This document shows positions 1 to 8,528 of a DNA stretch of 64,000 bases, one piece after another (position 1 is the stretch's first letter; every line of letters begins with the position of its first letter). Source of the stretch: Bacteroidales bacterium (GTDB lineage Bacteria > Bacteroidota > Bacteroidia > Bacteroidales > UBA932). The stretch lies in assembly GCA_024402115.1 (NCBI GenBank), contig JAKSJQ010000008.1:1-64000 (forward strand), in the 5' to 3' direction. The translations under genes and the position numbers were made by a program. The notes beneath the pieces were generated by a model. It did no database searches, was not told the origin of the DNA, and saw nothing but the letters and a program-made list of their open reading frames with translations.

Positions 1-505
1 CACCTGCAGGAGCTACATAGTCAACATATGGTGCGTGGTTGTAGAGAACAGCAAGTTGGTAGTAGTCCCATGCGCGGACTGCCCTAGCCTGTGCCAAGAG
101 CTCCTCCTTGTTGTATACCTTCCACTCCTGAACGTTCTCTGCGTAGGTGATGACCTGGTTACAGCGAGCGATCTGGTTGTAGAGTGAGTTCCAGGTTACC
201 TTGTTCCAACCACGTGAGTAGTCAGGGTACTTGAAAGACACGAAGTCAACGAGTCCTGTATCAGGAGAGTAGCTGATGCAAAGGTCGGTCTGACCTGAGA
301 AGAGCAGAGAGTGGTCGAGGTTGTAGAAACCTCCGTTGAATGCGTGGTACACTCCGATGAGAGCGGCGTTGAGGTCAGCCTCGTAAGTGTAAGCGGAAGC
401 TGAAGTAAGCGCGTTAGGGTTCTCGAGCTCAAGGAGCTTATTCGAGCAGGAAGCCGAAAGAAGGGCAGCTGCCGATACGAACAATATGGTGATATATTTT
501 TTCAT
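1..505 (-). CDS. SusD/RagB-like outer-membrane glycan-binding lipoprotein, C-terminus cut by window edge
   Basis: I translated this frame directly from the minus strand. It starts MKKYITILFVSAAALLSASC, a signal peptide with lipobox SASC (Cys20), followed by the ENPNAL and ALIGVYHAF stretches typical of SusD N-termini. About 168 residues are present; SusD proteins are usually 500 or more, so the rest lies left of base 1. The start codon lies 13 bases after the stop of the SusC gene, so the two are co-transcribed. It closely resembles the SusD at 23938-25503 (same SASC and NPNAL pattern), consistent with duplication of the whole pair. SusD proteins cap the SusC barrel on the cell surface and bind the glycan. 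The ligand cannot be read from sequence; arabinan or arabinoxylan oligosaccharide is inferred from the neighbours. Confidence 0.92.
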   Translation of the reverse strand, partial: MKKYITILFVSAAALLSASCSNKLLELENPNALTSASAYTYEADLNAALIGVYHAFNGGFYNLDHSLLFSGQTDLCISYSPDTGLVDFVSFKYPDYSRGWNKVTWNSLYNQIARCNQVITYAENVQEWKVYNKEELLAQARAVRAWDYYQLAVLYNHAPYVDYVAPAG

Positions 506-518
506 ATACTGTATACTG

Positions 519-3500
519 TTAGAATGTGAGGTTGAGGCCGAAGATTACAGTATAAGGATTTGAGATCACGTTACCTGCGTTACCAGGGGTGAAGGTACCA
601 CCGGTGAAGTCAGGATCCCAACCTGAGTACTTGGTGAAGGTGAGCATGTTCTGAGCGGTGACTGATGCGCGGAGGCTCTTGAGAACCTTGCTGACAGCAC
701 CCTTAGGAACCCAGTTGTAACCGAGGGCGATAGAGTTGAACTTGAAGAAGTCACCTCTCTCAATCCATCTGTCAGAGTTAGCGAGGTCGTTCTCGGTGTA
801 ACCGAATGACTCACGTGGATACCATACATTGTTATGCTGGTTGCTAGGAGACCACCAGTTGAGGCCGCTGCGACGCTGAGCGTAGGTGTTGAGACCGTCC
901 ATCTGAGCGCGTGCACCGTTGCGGGTCCACTTGAAGAACTCACCGAAACCTGAGATCTGGAGATCCCAGCCCTTGTAGTTGAGCATGAAGTTGAGGGATG
1001 CCTCAAGACCTGGCCATGGGCTCTTCTTCTCGAGGATCTGACGGTCTGAGTTGTTGATGACACCGTCATCGTTGTAGTCAACCCACTTGATGTCACCGGC
1101 CTTGGCGTTAGGCTGGATTACCTGACCCTTAGAGTTCTTGTAGTTCATGACTTCCTCGTCGCTCTTGAAGAGGCCGTCGCTTACGATAGCATAGAACTGG
1201 CCGAGAGGATGACCCACGCGTGAGATGGTGGTGGTAGCATCGTACTCAGTCACACCATATCCGAGACCGTCGAGACGGTTCTTGTTGTGTGAGAGGTTTG
1301 CACCGATAGAGTAACCGAAGTCACCTACGTTCTGCTTCCACTTGAGTGAGAGCTCGAAACCGCTGTTGGTAAGAGTTGCAGAGTTAACGACTGGAGAGTT
1401 TGAAGCACCGGTGGTCCTGAGGATTTCCTGTGCATAGAGACAATCCCTTGACTGGCTGATGTAGTACTCAGCAGTGATGAGGAGCTGATTGTTGAGGAAT
1501 GCCATGTCGACACCGATGTTGTGCTGTACGAGAGTCTCCCAGCTGATATCGATGTTAGAGAGAGCCATGACTGCCTGACCAGGAGCAGCTGCGTTGTTCT
1601 CACCGCTGATGAGGTAAGAGGTGTAGCTGTTGACGAGTGACATCCAATCATAGTCACCTACGTTCTGGCTACCGAGCTGACCGTAGCTGTAACGGAACTT
1701 GAGGTCGTTCATCCAAGGAACATCCCAGAAGCCTTCCTTAGAAACACGCCAACCGGCAGATACTGAAGGGAATACACCCCACTTCTTACCAGGGGCGAAA
1801 CGAGATGAACCATCGGCACGTACAGTAGCCTGGAGGAGATACCTGCCATCGTATGAGTAGTTAACTCGACCGAAGTAAGAGATGAGTCTGCTCTGGCTGG
1901 TTGAACCGTCAGCACCTGAGATGGTGATACCGCTTGATACGTTGTTGAGGTAAACGCCGGCAGCGGTGGAGATGAGGTTCTGCCTTGCTGAGCTCTGGCT
2001 CATCATGAAGTTGTTCTGGTATGACTGACCGAGAACGGCGTTGATGGTGTGCTTGCCGAATGACTTGTCGTAATTGAGAGTGTTCTCAATAATATAAGTG
2101 GTGTTCCTGTTTGAACGGGCAGTTGCACTTGAAGCCTGGTCAGTGAAGTTGAGCGCGTAGTTTACGCCGGTCTGCCAGCTGCGAGTGTGTGAGTCGTTGA
2201 TGTTTGCACCGAGGTTGAGCTTGTAGGTAAGACCGTCGATGATCTTGAACTGTGCCCAAGCGTTACCGCGGATGTACATAGCCTCGCTCTTGGTCCAGCC
2301 ATTCTTAGGGTCAACCTCTGCAACGATGTTGTGTGCCGTGGTGTAGGCGCGCTCTGCGTTACCTATACCGTAACCGTTCTTGCCATACTCTGAATCGTCG
2401 TAGATAGGAACGATAGGAAGGAGACCTACAATCTCACCGAGACCTGCGTTTGCAGTGCTGTAGTTGTTGGTGAGACCGAACTGGAGGCTCTCGCCGATAG
2501 TGAAGATACCCTTGTTGAAGGTAGAGTTGATGGAAGCGGTCTCCCTGCGGAGGTTACGACCTACCTGAGCACCGCTGTTTGACATGTGGCCGTAAGCTAC
2601 ACGGAAGCGGGCTGCCTGTGAACCGCCTGAAACAGAGAGGTCATACTTCTGCTGAACACCGAGCTTGAAGTACTCATCCTGCCAATCGGTGTTGCCGGTG
2701 TACCAGTCAGGAACGGTGGTTCTGGTGGTGGTTCCACGCTCGATACCGTCCTTTACGACGTTGGTCATGATGTCCTTCCACTCAGAAGCATCTGCGAAGT
2801 CCATCCTCTTGTTCCACTGGAGTGAAGTCTGGTTGGAGAACTGGATGTCGACCTTGCCTGCCTGACCCTGCTTGGTGGTGATGATGATCACACCGTTGGC
2901 TGCACGTGAACCGTAGATGGCGGCTGCTGATGCATCCTTGAGGACCTGCATGCTCTCGATATCGTCAACGTTGAAACCTACGTTGTTGCTGGTAGGGATA
3001 CCGTCGATGATGTAGAGAGGGGTGTTGTCGGTAAGAGAGCTCGTACCACGGATGAGGACGGTAGGAAGTCCACCGAGGTCACCGTTTGAACGTACGTTCA
3101 CACCGGCTGCAAGACCCTGGAGAGCGTCTGCGATAGAGGTGTTTGACTTGTTCTTGTAGTCCTCAGCGCTTACGACTGAAACCGCACCGGTGAGGTCGCT
3201 CTTCTTGATGGAACCGTAACCGATGACGACAGTCTCCTCGAGGAGCTGGGTGTCATCAGCGAGGGTTACGTCAATCACGCCACGGTTGTCAACAGGAATC
3301 TGCTGAGTAGCCATACCGATGAGTGAGTAAACGAGTGTCGCATTGCCTGGCACGTTGGTGATCTCATACTTACCGTCAGCGTCTGTGCTGACTCCCTGAG
3401 ATGTTCCTTCAACGAGCACATATGCTCCGATCACGGGCTGTCCGGAAGCGTCTACGACGGTACCCTTGACAGTACGGTTCTGAGCATAAGCTGAAGCAAC

Positions 3501-3563
3501 GGACAAGAAGAGCATAAGTACTGCTACCAATGCTCCTTTGCTAAGAAAAATGCTTTTTCTCAT
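519..3563 (-). CDS. SusC-family TonB-dependent outer-membrane glycan transporter
   Basis: This 1014-residue protein has a signal peptide (about 1-27), a carboxypeptidase-D-regulatory-like domain (about 31-110), the SusC hallmark VVIGYG at 112-117, a plug domain to about 235 with the LKDASAAAIYGSRAANG stretch, and a long beta-barrel ending in a terminal Phe (GLNLTF). That is full length for the family. SusC proteins import oligosaccharides across the outer membrane using TonB energy. The gene is first in a unit with the SusD immediately downstream. Its plug region is strikingly similar to the SusC at 20872-23925 and less so to the one at 47691-50774. A perfect Bacteroidetes -7 box lies about 60 bases upstream. 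The substrate is inferred only from context. Confidence 0.96.
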   Translation of the reverse strand: MRKSIFLSKGALVAVLMLFLSVASAYAQNRTVKGTVVDASGQPVIGAYVLVEGTSQGVSTDADGKYEITNVPGNATLVYSLIGMATQQIPVDNRGVIDVTLADDTQLLEETVVIGYGSIKKSDLTGAVSVVSAEDYKNKSNTSIADALQGLAAGVNVRSNGDLGGLPTVLIRGTSSLTDNTPLYIIDGIPTSNNVGFNVDDIESMQVLKDASAAAIYGSRAANGVIIITTKQGQAGKVDIQFSNQTSLQWNKRMDFADASEWKDIMTNVVKDGIERGTTTRTTVPDWYTGNTDWQDEYFKLGVQQKYDLSVSGGSQAARFRVAYGHMSNSGAQVGRNLRRETASINSTFNKGIFTIGESLQFGLTNNYSTANAGLGEIVGLLPIVPIYDDSEYGKNGYGIGNAERAYTTAHNIVAEVDPKNGWTKSEAMYIRGNAWAQFKIIDGLTYKLNLGANINDSHTRSWQTGVNYALNFTDQASSATARSNRNTTYIIENTLNYDKSFGKHTINAVLGQSYQNNFMMSQSSARQNLISTAAGVYLNNVSSGITISGADGSTSQSRLISYFGRVNYSYDGRYLLQATVRADGSSRFAPGKKWGVFPSVSAGWRVSKEGFWDVPWMNDLKFRYSYGQLGSQNVGDYDWMSLVNSYTSYLISGENNAAAPGQAVMALSNIDISWETLVQHNIGVDMAFLNNQLLITAEYYISQSRDCLYAQEILRTTGASNSPVVNSATLTNSGFELSLKWKQNVGDFGYSIGANLSHNKNRLDGLGYGVTEYDATTTISRVGHPLGQFYAIVSDGLFKSDEEVMNYKNSKGQVIQPNAKAGDIKWVDYNDDGVINNSDRQILEKKSPWPGLEASLNFMLNYKGWDLQISGFGEFFKWTRNGARAQMDGLNTYAQRRSGLNWWSPSNQHNNVWYPRESFGYTENDLANSDRWIERGDFFKFNSIALGYNWVPKGAVSKVLKSLRASVTAQNMLTFTKYSGWDPDFTGGTFTPGNAGNVISNPYTVIFGLNLTF

Positions 3564-3622
3564 ACTTGTTTTAGCTTAGTTGGTTTATAATTAGGGTAAT
3601 AAATATGTGCTTTACCACGGAA

Positions 3623-3630
3623 CAAATTTA
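3623..3630 (-). promoter_or_regulatory. Bacteroidetes-type -7 box upstream of the first SusC gene
   Basis: The minus strand reads TAAATTTG, an exact match to TAnnTTTG, about 60 bases before the SusC start codon. No TTTG is found at the usual 19-21 base spacing, so only the -7 element is supported. Between 3564 and 3820 I see only this box and the terminator at 3762-3795. Confidence 0.45.
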
Positions 3631-3761
3631 CCCTTGTCCCAAACGAATGAGGGAGAAGAAAATTCGTTTGGGGTGGATTATTTTATAGCAGGGGAAATAT
3701 TCCGTTTTTAAACGCGTATGTACTTAATATACAATTTTTTAAATATCTTTAATAAGACAAC

Positions 3762-3795
3762 GAAAAGGCGGCAGGAAATTGAATTTCCTACCGCC
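3762..3795 (-). terminator. Rho-independent terminator of the esterase/GH54 operon
   Basis: Inverted repeat GGCGGnAGGAAATT / AATTTCCTnCCGCC with one G-U pair, followed on the minus strand by TTTT. It sits just past the stop of the carboxylesterase at 3821 and separates that operon from the downstream SusC/SusD pair. Confidence 0.75.
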
Positions 3796-3820
3796 ATCAG
3801 AGATATTTGAGCTAAACTGC

Positions 3821-5365
3821 CTAGAGTATTGCCTCATCGTGATGATTCCTTACGACGCACTCGTCGTCGAGAATCATTGTCGCACCGTTCTCAGGAGTGA
3901 AAGCTGGCCACTCAGGACAACCAGCAGCAGATGGCTTGCCGGTCTTGATGAATGAGAGCCAGAAGTCGCTGACCTTCTCCTGGAGAGCATAAGCCCTGGC
4001 GTTGCCGCCGGTCATCTCCCTCTGGAGAGCAACGTTGTTGAACATGAACGGAAGCTCCATACCATGGCTTGCACCGAGGGCATTGAGATCAGGAGCCCAG
4101 GTGAAGAGATAGAGGTATACGTTCGCGCCACCCTCGTTATACTTTGCAGTAGCCTGCTTGATGGCGTTGCCACGAGACCTTGTGTCGACATAGGTAGCCT
4201 CCTTTGGCTGTGCGCCAGGATAAGCAGCCATAAATGCATCGTAGAATGCGGCAGCCTGATCACCCTTGGTCTTAGCGAGACGCTCGATGGCCTCTTCCTT
4301 GGAAACGGTGAAGTTGATGTCGAACACCATCTCGTTGAAGTTGGTACCGATGAGCATAGGAACGTCATGGTTGATCTGCGAGCCGGTTCCGTCGAAAGGA
4401 TGCTCAGCCACGATCACGCCGTCCATCACCGGACCGCTGCCTGCGCGTACTGCCCTTGAAGCAGCAACGAGCTGCTCGTATGTGAACTTGCTGAAGTCTG
4501 CATCAGGACCTGGCTTCACGCCGAGAGCCTTTGCGAACTCGATACCTGCAGCCTTTGAAGCCTCTGCATCGCCGCTCCTGAGGGTAGAACCGCTCTGGAC
4601 TACAGCCTTGTGTACGAGGCCCTTTGCCGATGGCATAGCGAGGAGGGTAGAAACCTTTCCGCCACCACCTGACTGGCCGCCGACGGTCACGTTGGATGGG
4701 TCACCACCGAACTTGGCGATGTTCCTGTTGATCCACTCGAGTGCCTTCACGATATCCTGCTGACCGAGGTTGACAGAATTCTCGTACTTGCCGCCGAGAC
4801 CACGGAGATCGGTATAGCCGAGCACGTTGAGACGGTGGTTGATGTTCACGAATACGATGTCGCCCTTCTCTGCCATTGACATACCCTCGTAGCAAGGGAG
4901 GTCATGGCCTGAACCAGATGAGTATCCACCGCCGTGCACCCATACGAATACAGGTCTCTTGGCGTTGTCGTTGATGCCTGGAGTCCAGACGTTGAGCACG
5001 AGGCTCTCGGTCTCTGACATAGGCTCCATCACAAAGTTGTTACCGAATGCATAGTCGGTCTGCTTCTCGGACCAGTTGAAGGTCTGACCCTGCATGGCCT
5101 TGGGACCGTAGCACTTTGCCATCCTCACGCCATCGAACTTGTCAGGGTTCTGAGGAGGCATGAAGCGCTCAGCCTTTGCATACTGGATGCCCTTGAAGTT
5201 GTAGATGGTACCGTCGAGGTAACCCTCATAGGTTCCGTTGTCAACGGTCACCTGGGTGAACTCACCGGCAGAGATCGACCTGACCTCTGTAACGGGAGCA
5301 CCCGGAGCGCAGGCCGCCAGGATGCTGGCGGCTGCGATTCCGATAAAAAAGTTATGAGTTCGCAT
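3821..5365 (-). CDS. Type-B carboxylesterase lipoprotein (COesterase family), copy 1 of 4
   Basis: This 514-residue secreted lipoprotein (lipobox LAAC, Cys19) has the complete carboxylesterase signature: oxyanion-hole HGGG at 144-147, nucleophile Ser232 in GGQSGGGG, acid Glu345 in GTNFNE and His434 in GASHGMELPF. Members hydrolyse carboxylic esters. Here the surface-lipoprotein sorting and glycosidase context suggest removal of acetyl or hydroxycinnamoyl groups from hemicellulose or pectin, but this family (old CE10) has no dependable carbohydrate specificity, so that is inference. It is last in the minus-strand operon, 9 bases after the GH54 gene and followed by a terminator. Three paralogues lie at 8529-10118, 16200-17834 and 19043-20626. 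Confidence 0.93.
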   Translation of the reverse strand: MRTHNFFIGIAAASILAACAPGAPVTEVRSISAGEFTQVTVDNGTYEGYLDGTIYNFKGIQYAKAERFMPPQNPDKFDGVRMAKCYGPKAMQGQTFNWSEKQTDYAFGNNFVMEPMSETESLVLNVWTPGINDNAKRPVFVWVHGGGYSSGSGHDLPCYEGMSMAEKGDIVFVNINHRLNVLGYTDLRGLGGKYENSVNLGQQDIVKALEWINRNIAKFGGDPSNVTVGGQSGGGGKVSTLLAMPSAKGLVHKAVVQSGSTLRSGDAEASKAAGIEFAKALGVKPGPDADFSKFTYEQLVAASRAVRAGSGPVMDGVIVAEHPFDGTGSQINHDVPMLIGTNFNEMVFDINFTVSKEEAIERLAKTKGDQAAAFYDAFMAAYPGAQPKEATYVDTRSRGNAIKQATAKYNEGGANVYLYLFTWAPDLNALGASHGMELPFMFNNVALQREMTGGNARAYALQEKVSDFWLSFIKTGKPSAAGCPEWPAFTPENGATMILDDECVVRNHHDEAIL

Positions 5366-5374
5366 AAATGGATA

Positions 5375-8300
5375 TTAGAACTGGTTAGGAGCGCCAGGGG
5401 TAGGCACATTGTCCACGAGGGAAGCACCTGCCTTGTGAGCTTTCTTGAGAGGAGTAGTGAGGGTGAGAGTCCTGTAAACGGTCTTCATCTCCCTGGTCCA
5501 CTCGCCCATCTGCACGGTAGTCACCTCTTCCTCAGGAAGACCGATGGTACCTACGGTCACAGTCTCGAGATTGTCGCCATAACCGATATGGAAGATATGG
5601 CCGATCCTGAGAGCGTCAGTGTCGGTGACGACGATGGTCTTGCTGCCGGCAGCTGCGTCCTTGAGGAGGTTGATGCTGAGCTGGAACTTGAAGTCGAGCA
5701 TGTTGTCGTCAGAATCCCTACCGTCAGGGAAACGTCCTGCACTGAGGTTGTGATGGCTCATGGTAGGAGCGTTAGGGTTGACGAACCTCTGCTGTGCAGT
5801 GTAGTTAGGAACATCGAGGTGGATGAAGTTACCATACTCCTCGAGACCTGACTGACCCTGGTAACCCTCTGCGAGCATTGGGTTGACAACGGTACCCCAG
5901 TTGACGCAATCCACTACATTGTGGTCAGCATCGTAGAGGGTCATGTTGCCGAGACGTGCGAGAGCAGGACCTCCGAAATACTGGTCAGGCTCAACGTCGC
6001 CCTGGTAACCTGCAGTCTTCACGCTTGCGTCAAGGATGACATCCTCAATCTCATGAGCGTTAGAGAGACCCTCAGTGAGGGCGATCTCGTAGCAGAGAGC
6101 GAGCACCGGCTCATTAGAGTAGTGGTCAAACTTGGTAGCAGGCTCGAAGCTGATACCGGTACCCTTGGTGTTGAATGGCATGTTTGCAGAGTGGTTGTAC
6201 TTGAGAGGCTTCTCAAGAGTAAGACCAGTACCTGCTTCCTCGAGGCTCATAGGGCCACGGCCAGGGTTCTGGGTGGAAGCGGTGCCGACCTTCTTGACCT
6301 TGACATATTCAACGCCATGGCCTTCACTGTCAATGTCGAGACGGATGACGTCACCGACTGAAATCTCCTCAACAGAAGAAACCTTGATGTTCCTGTCACC
6401 CTTCTTGGCGTCGTATGCGAGCCATGCCTGAACACCTGGCTTGCCGACCTTGGTGACGGTGACAACCTCATACTGAGACTTCTGAGCGGTAGGAACAGGG
6501 AACTGGGCACCGTAACCGATAGCGAGCTTGTCACCAACCTTGACACCGGTGAGAGACTCAACTGAAACGCTCTTCGAGCCAGCAGGGAACTTCATTACAG
6601 GACCCTCTGGGAGAGGCTGCCAGATAGTGGTAGGATGACCCATCTCATTTACTACGCGGCCGTAGATGCGAGGAGTTACTGCATTCTTGTCATCAGGATT
6701 CTTGATAGACGCGATGACGCGCTTCTCTGCCTTAGCACCGGTACCGATGGTGATCTCGTCACCGACCTTCATGCCCTCAGTGCTACGTACATAGAGAACC
6801 TTGTCGCCCTTAGCTGCAGGAACTGCGAGACCTGAGGTAGAGAGACCGAGGAGGTAGTAGTCCTTAGGAGCGAGCTTAGTACCAGCATTGATCTTGATGG
6901 TATTGAAGTAAGGAAGAGTTGCCTCATGTGGAATGAGCTCCCATCCTGAGATATCTACAGTGTTGTCGCTGCTGTTATAGAGCTCGATGAATGAGTTGGT
7001 CCTGTTCACACCGTCCTCAACGCGGAACTCGTTGATGCGTACAGGTGCGACGTTACGTACCTTCTCGACAGCGGTCTCGCTCCACTTCTTGCCTGCAACT
7101 GACCAGTCAGCCTTAGCCACGAGGTCGCCGTTGAAGGTCTTCGAACCTGAAGTCACTGCGAAGTTCACTACTACAGACTGGCCAGGGAGCACGTCATAGT
7201 CGATCTTCTTGACGGTCTCGTTAGAGCCCTTCACTACAGCCTTCCAACCCTTAGGGGTCACGATGCTGAGGGTGAGGTCATCGAGGGTCTCGCCAGTGGT
7301 GTTGACGAACTTGACGGTAGTGTAACCTACGGTGTTAGGAGAGAAAGTCTGGAGGAGGTTAGGCTGAGCGCTCTTGTCCATCGCACCGATGTAGAGTCTC
7401 TGGACATCGTAGCGTGCAGCAACCACGTTAGCCTGGATAGCCTGGTTGGTCTCGATGGTAGGGAATGTGCCAGGAGCGGTCATCGCACCCTCATAGAAGG
7501 TACCAGATGAGTAGTTGTTGTTGTCACCACCGTTACCGAGGAGGACAGCACCCTGCTTTCTCATGATGTCGTAGCTGTGACGAGGGTTCTGGATACGCGG
7601 ACCGTCGAACATGGTGATGAGCTCACCTCCCTGGGCGTCGCCACCCATTGAGCGCCAATGCATTGGCTCACCGTCTGCCATAGCGGTAACGAATCTCCAA
7701 GTGATGCTAGGAAGACCCTTGCAGAGCTTGTCGTTAGGATCAGGGTTGACGCAGCCGACGAGGTTGTTCTCCTGGTCTGTCATGATCCATGGACCTGGAG
7801 CTTCACCGTGATACCAAAGAGGCTGGTTACCATAATAGGTAGTCTCCATAGTACCGTCACCGTCGTCACGAGAGTCGGTCTCAGCGTTACCGTAGTCGAA
7901 GCAGCAGCCTGAGTTGTAGTGGAGACCGTTGATCACCCAGTACTGACCCTCAGCCTGGTCATCAACTGCGATACCATGGGTGTCGTTCTGACGAAGACCC
8001 ATACCTGGGACGATGTAAACGCCGTATACCTTGTGGCCACCGAGGGTCACAGGAGCCATATCAGCGATAGGAAGTGTGTCGAATCCACCGAGGGCAGCTC
8101 CGACGAATGCACCGCGAGGTGCCTGATAGAGATGATTTTCCTTACCTGACTGGTCGTAGATGCAGGTGATCCAGCAGGTGGTGTTTGCACAGAACTCGTC
8201 CTGAGCTGCAGCATTTGCGTATCCACCAGCGTCACCAGCGCTTGGCTGAACGACGCCGATGTCGAGAGTCTGTCTGTCAGACTCACGCATCACCTGGTAA

Positions 8301-8509
8301 AGAGGACCAGAATATGAGGCATAAAGTGCTCGGGTGGAGCTGTGTGCAGTCACGCACGGATTGCCAGCCTGTGCGTAGACGTCGCACGGTCCCTCGGGAC
8401 GTGCCGGAACAGCCTGATTCTCACCTGCAGTAGCAATTGTAGCGAAGATCGCTGCAGGAATAGCTACCGCCGAAGCAAGGATGGCTGAAAAAACGATTTT
8501 TTTGTTCAT
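5375..8509 (-). CDS. GH54 alpha-L-arabinofuranosidase with NEW3-like domain and repeat-interrupted lamin-tail domain
   Basis: I start at 8509 (MNKKIVFSAIL, a signal peptide) because the longer frame to 8596 overlaps the upstream gene; the result is 1044 residues. Residues about 40-366 match the AbfB catalytic domain of GH54, mainly known from fungi. The nucleophile Glu247 (TDQENN) and acid/base Asp329 (GNGGDNNN) are present, and the three family disulfide pairs appear as Cys42/52, Cys107/112 and the vicinal Cys202/203. The usual CBM42 is absent. Instead there is a NEW3-like beta-sandwich (about 390-480) and a lamin-tail-like domain starting near 488 (FIELYNSSDNTVDISGW) and ending in PTPGAPN at the C-terminus. 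Four copies of a short VGD.I.IG.G repeat lie inside the latter (about 565-602, 641-689, 700-743, 950-989). The enzyme should release terminal alpha-L-arabinofuranose. It lies between two carboxylesterases with gaps of 19 and 9 bases. Confidence 0.9.
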   Translation of the reverse strand: MNKKIVFSAILASAVAIPAAIFATIATAGENQAVPARPEGPCDVYAQAGNPCVTAHSSTRALYASYSGPLYQVMRESDRQTLDIGVVQPSAGDAGGYANAAAQDEFCANTTCWITCIYDQSGKENHLYQAPRGAFVGAALGGFDTLPIADMAPVTLGGHKVYGVYIVPGMGLRQNDTHGIAVDDQAEGQYWVINGLHYNSGCCFDYGNAETDSRDDGDGTMETTYYGNQPLWYHGEAPGPWIMTDQENNLVGCVNPDPNDKLCKGLPSITWRFVTAMADGEPMHWRSMGGDAQGGELITMFDGPRIQNPRHSYDIMRKQGAVLLGNGGDNNNYSSGTFYEGAMTAPGTFPTIETNQAIQANVVAARYDVQRLYIGAMDKSAQPNLLQTFSPNTVGYTTVKFVNTTGETLDDLTLSIVTPKGWKAVVKGSNETVKKIDYDVLPGQSVVVNFAVTSGSKTFNGDLVAKADWSVAGKKWSETAVEKVRNVAPVRINEFRVEDGVNRTNSFIELYNSSDNTVDISGWELIPHEATLPYFNTIKINAGTKLAPKDYYLLGLSTSGLAVPAAKGDKVLYVRSTEGMKVGDEITIGTGAKAEKRVIASIKNPDDKNAVTPRIYGRVVNEMGHPTTIWQPLPEGPVMKFPAGSKSVSVESLTGVKVGDKLAIGYGAQFPVPTAQKSQYEVVTVTKVGKPGVQAWLAYDAKKGDRNIKVSSVEEISVGDVIRLDIDSEGHGVEYVKVKKVGTASTQNPGRGPMSLEEAGTGLTLEKPLKYNHSANMPFNTKGTGISFEPATKFDHYSNEPVLALCYEIALTEGLSNAHEIEDVILDASVKTAGYQGDVEPDQYFGGPALARLGNMTLYDADHNVVDCVNWGTVVNPMLAEGYQGQSGLEEYGNFIHLDVPNYTAQQRFVNPNAPTMSHHNLSAGRFPDGRDSDDNMLDFKFQLSINLLKDAAAGSKTIVVTDTDALRIGHIFHIGYGDNLETVTVGTIGLPEEEVTTVQMGEWTREMKTVYRTLTLTTPLKKAHKAGASLVDNVPTPGAPNQF

Positions 8510-8528
8510 AAGATTATTTTGGGTTGGT

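Noticed and set aside
5375..8509. Repeats within the GH54 gene as a DNA repeat or CRISPR-like array
   Set aside because: The similarity is at protein level only, with irregular spacing and no conserved nucleotide repeat.
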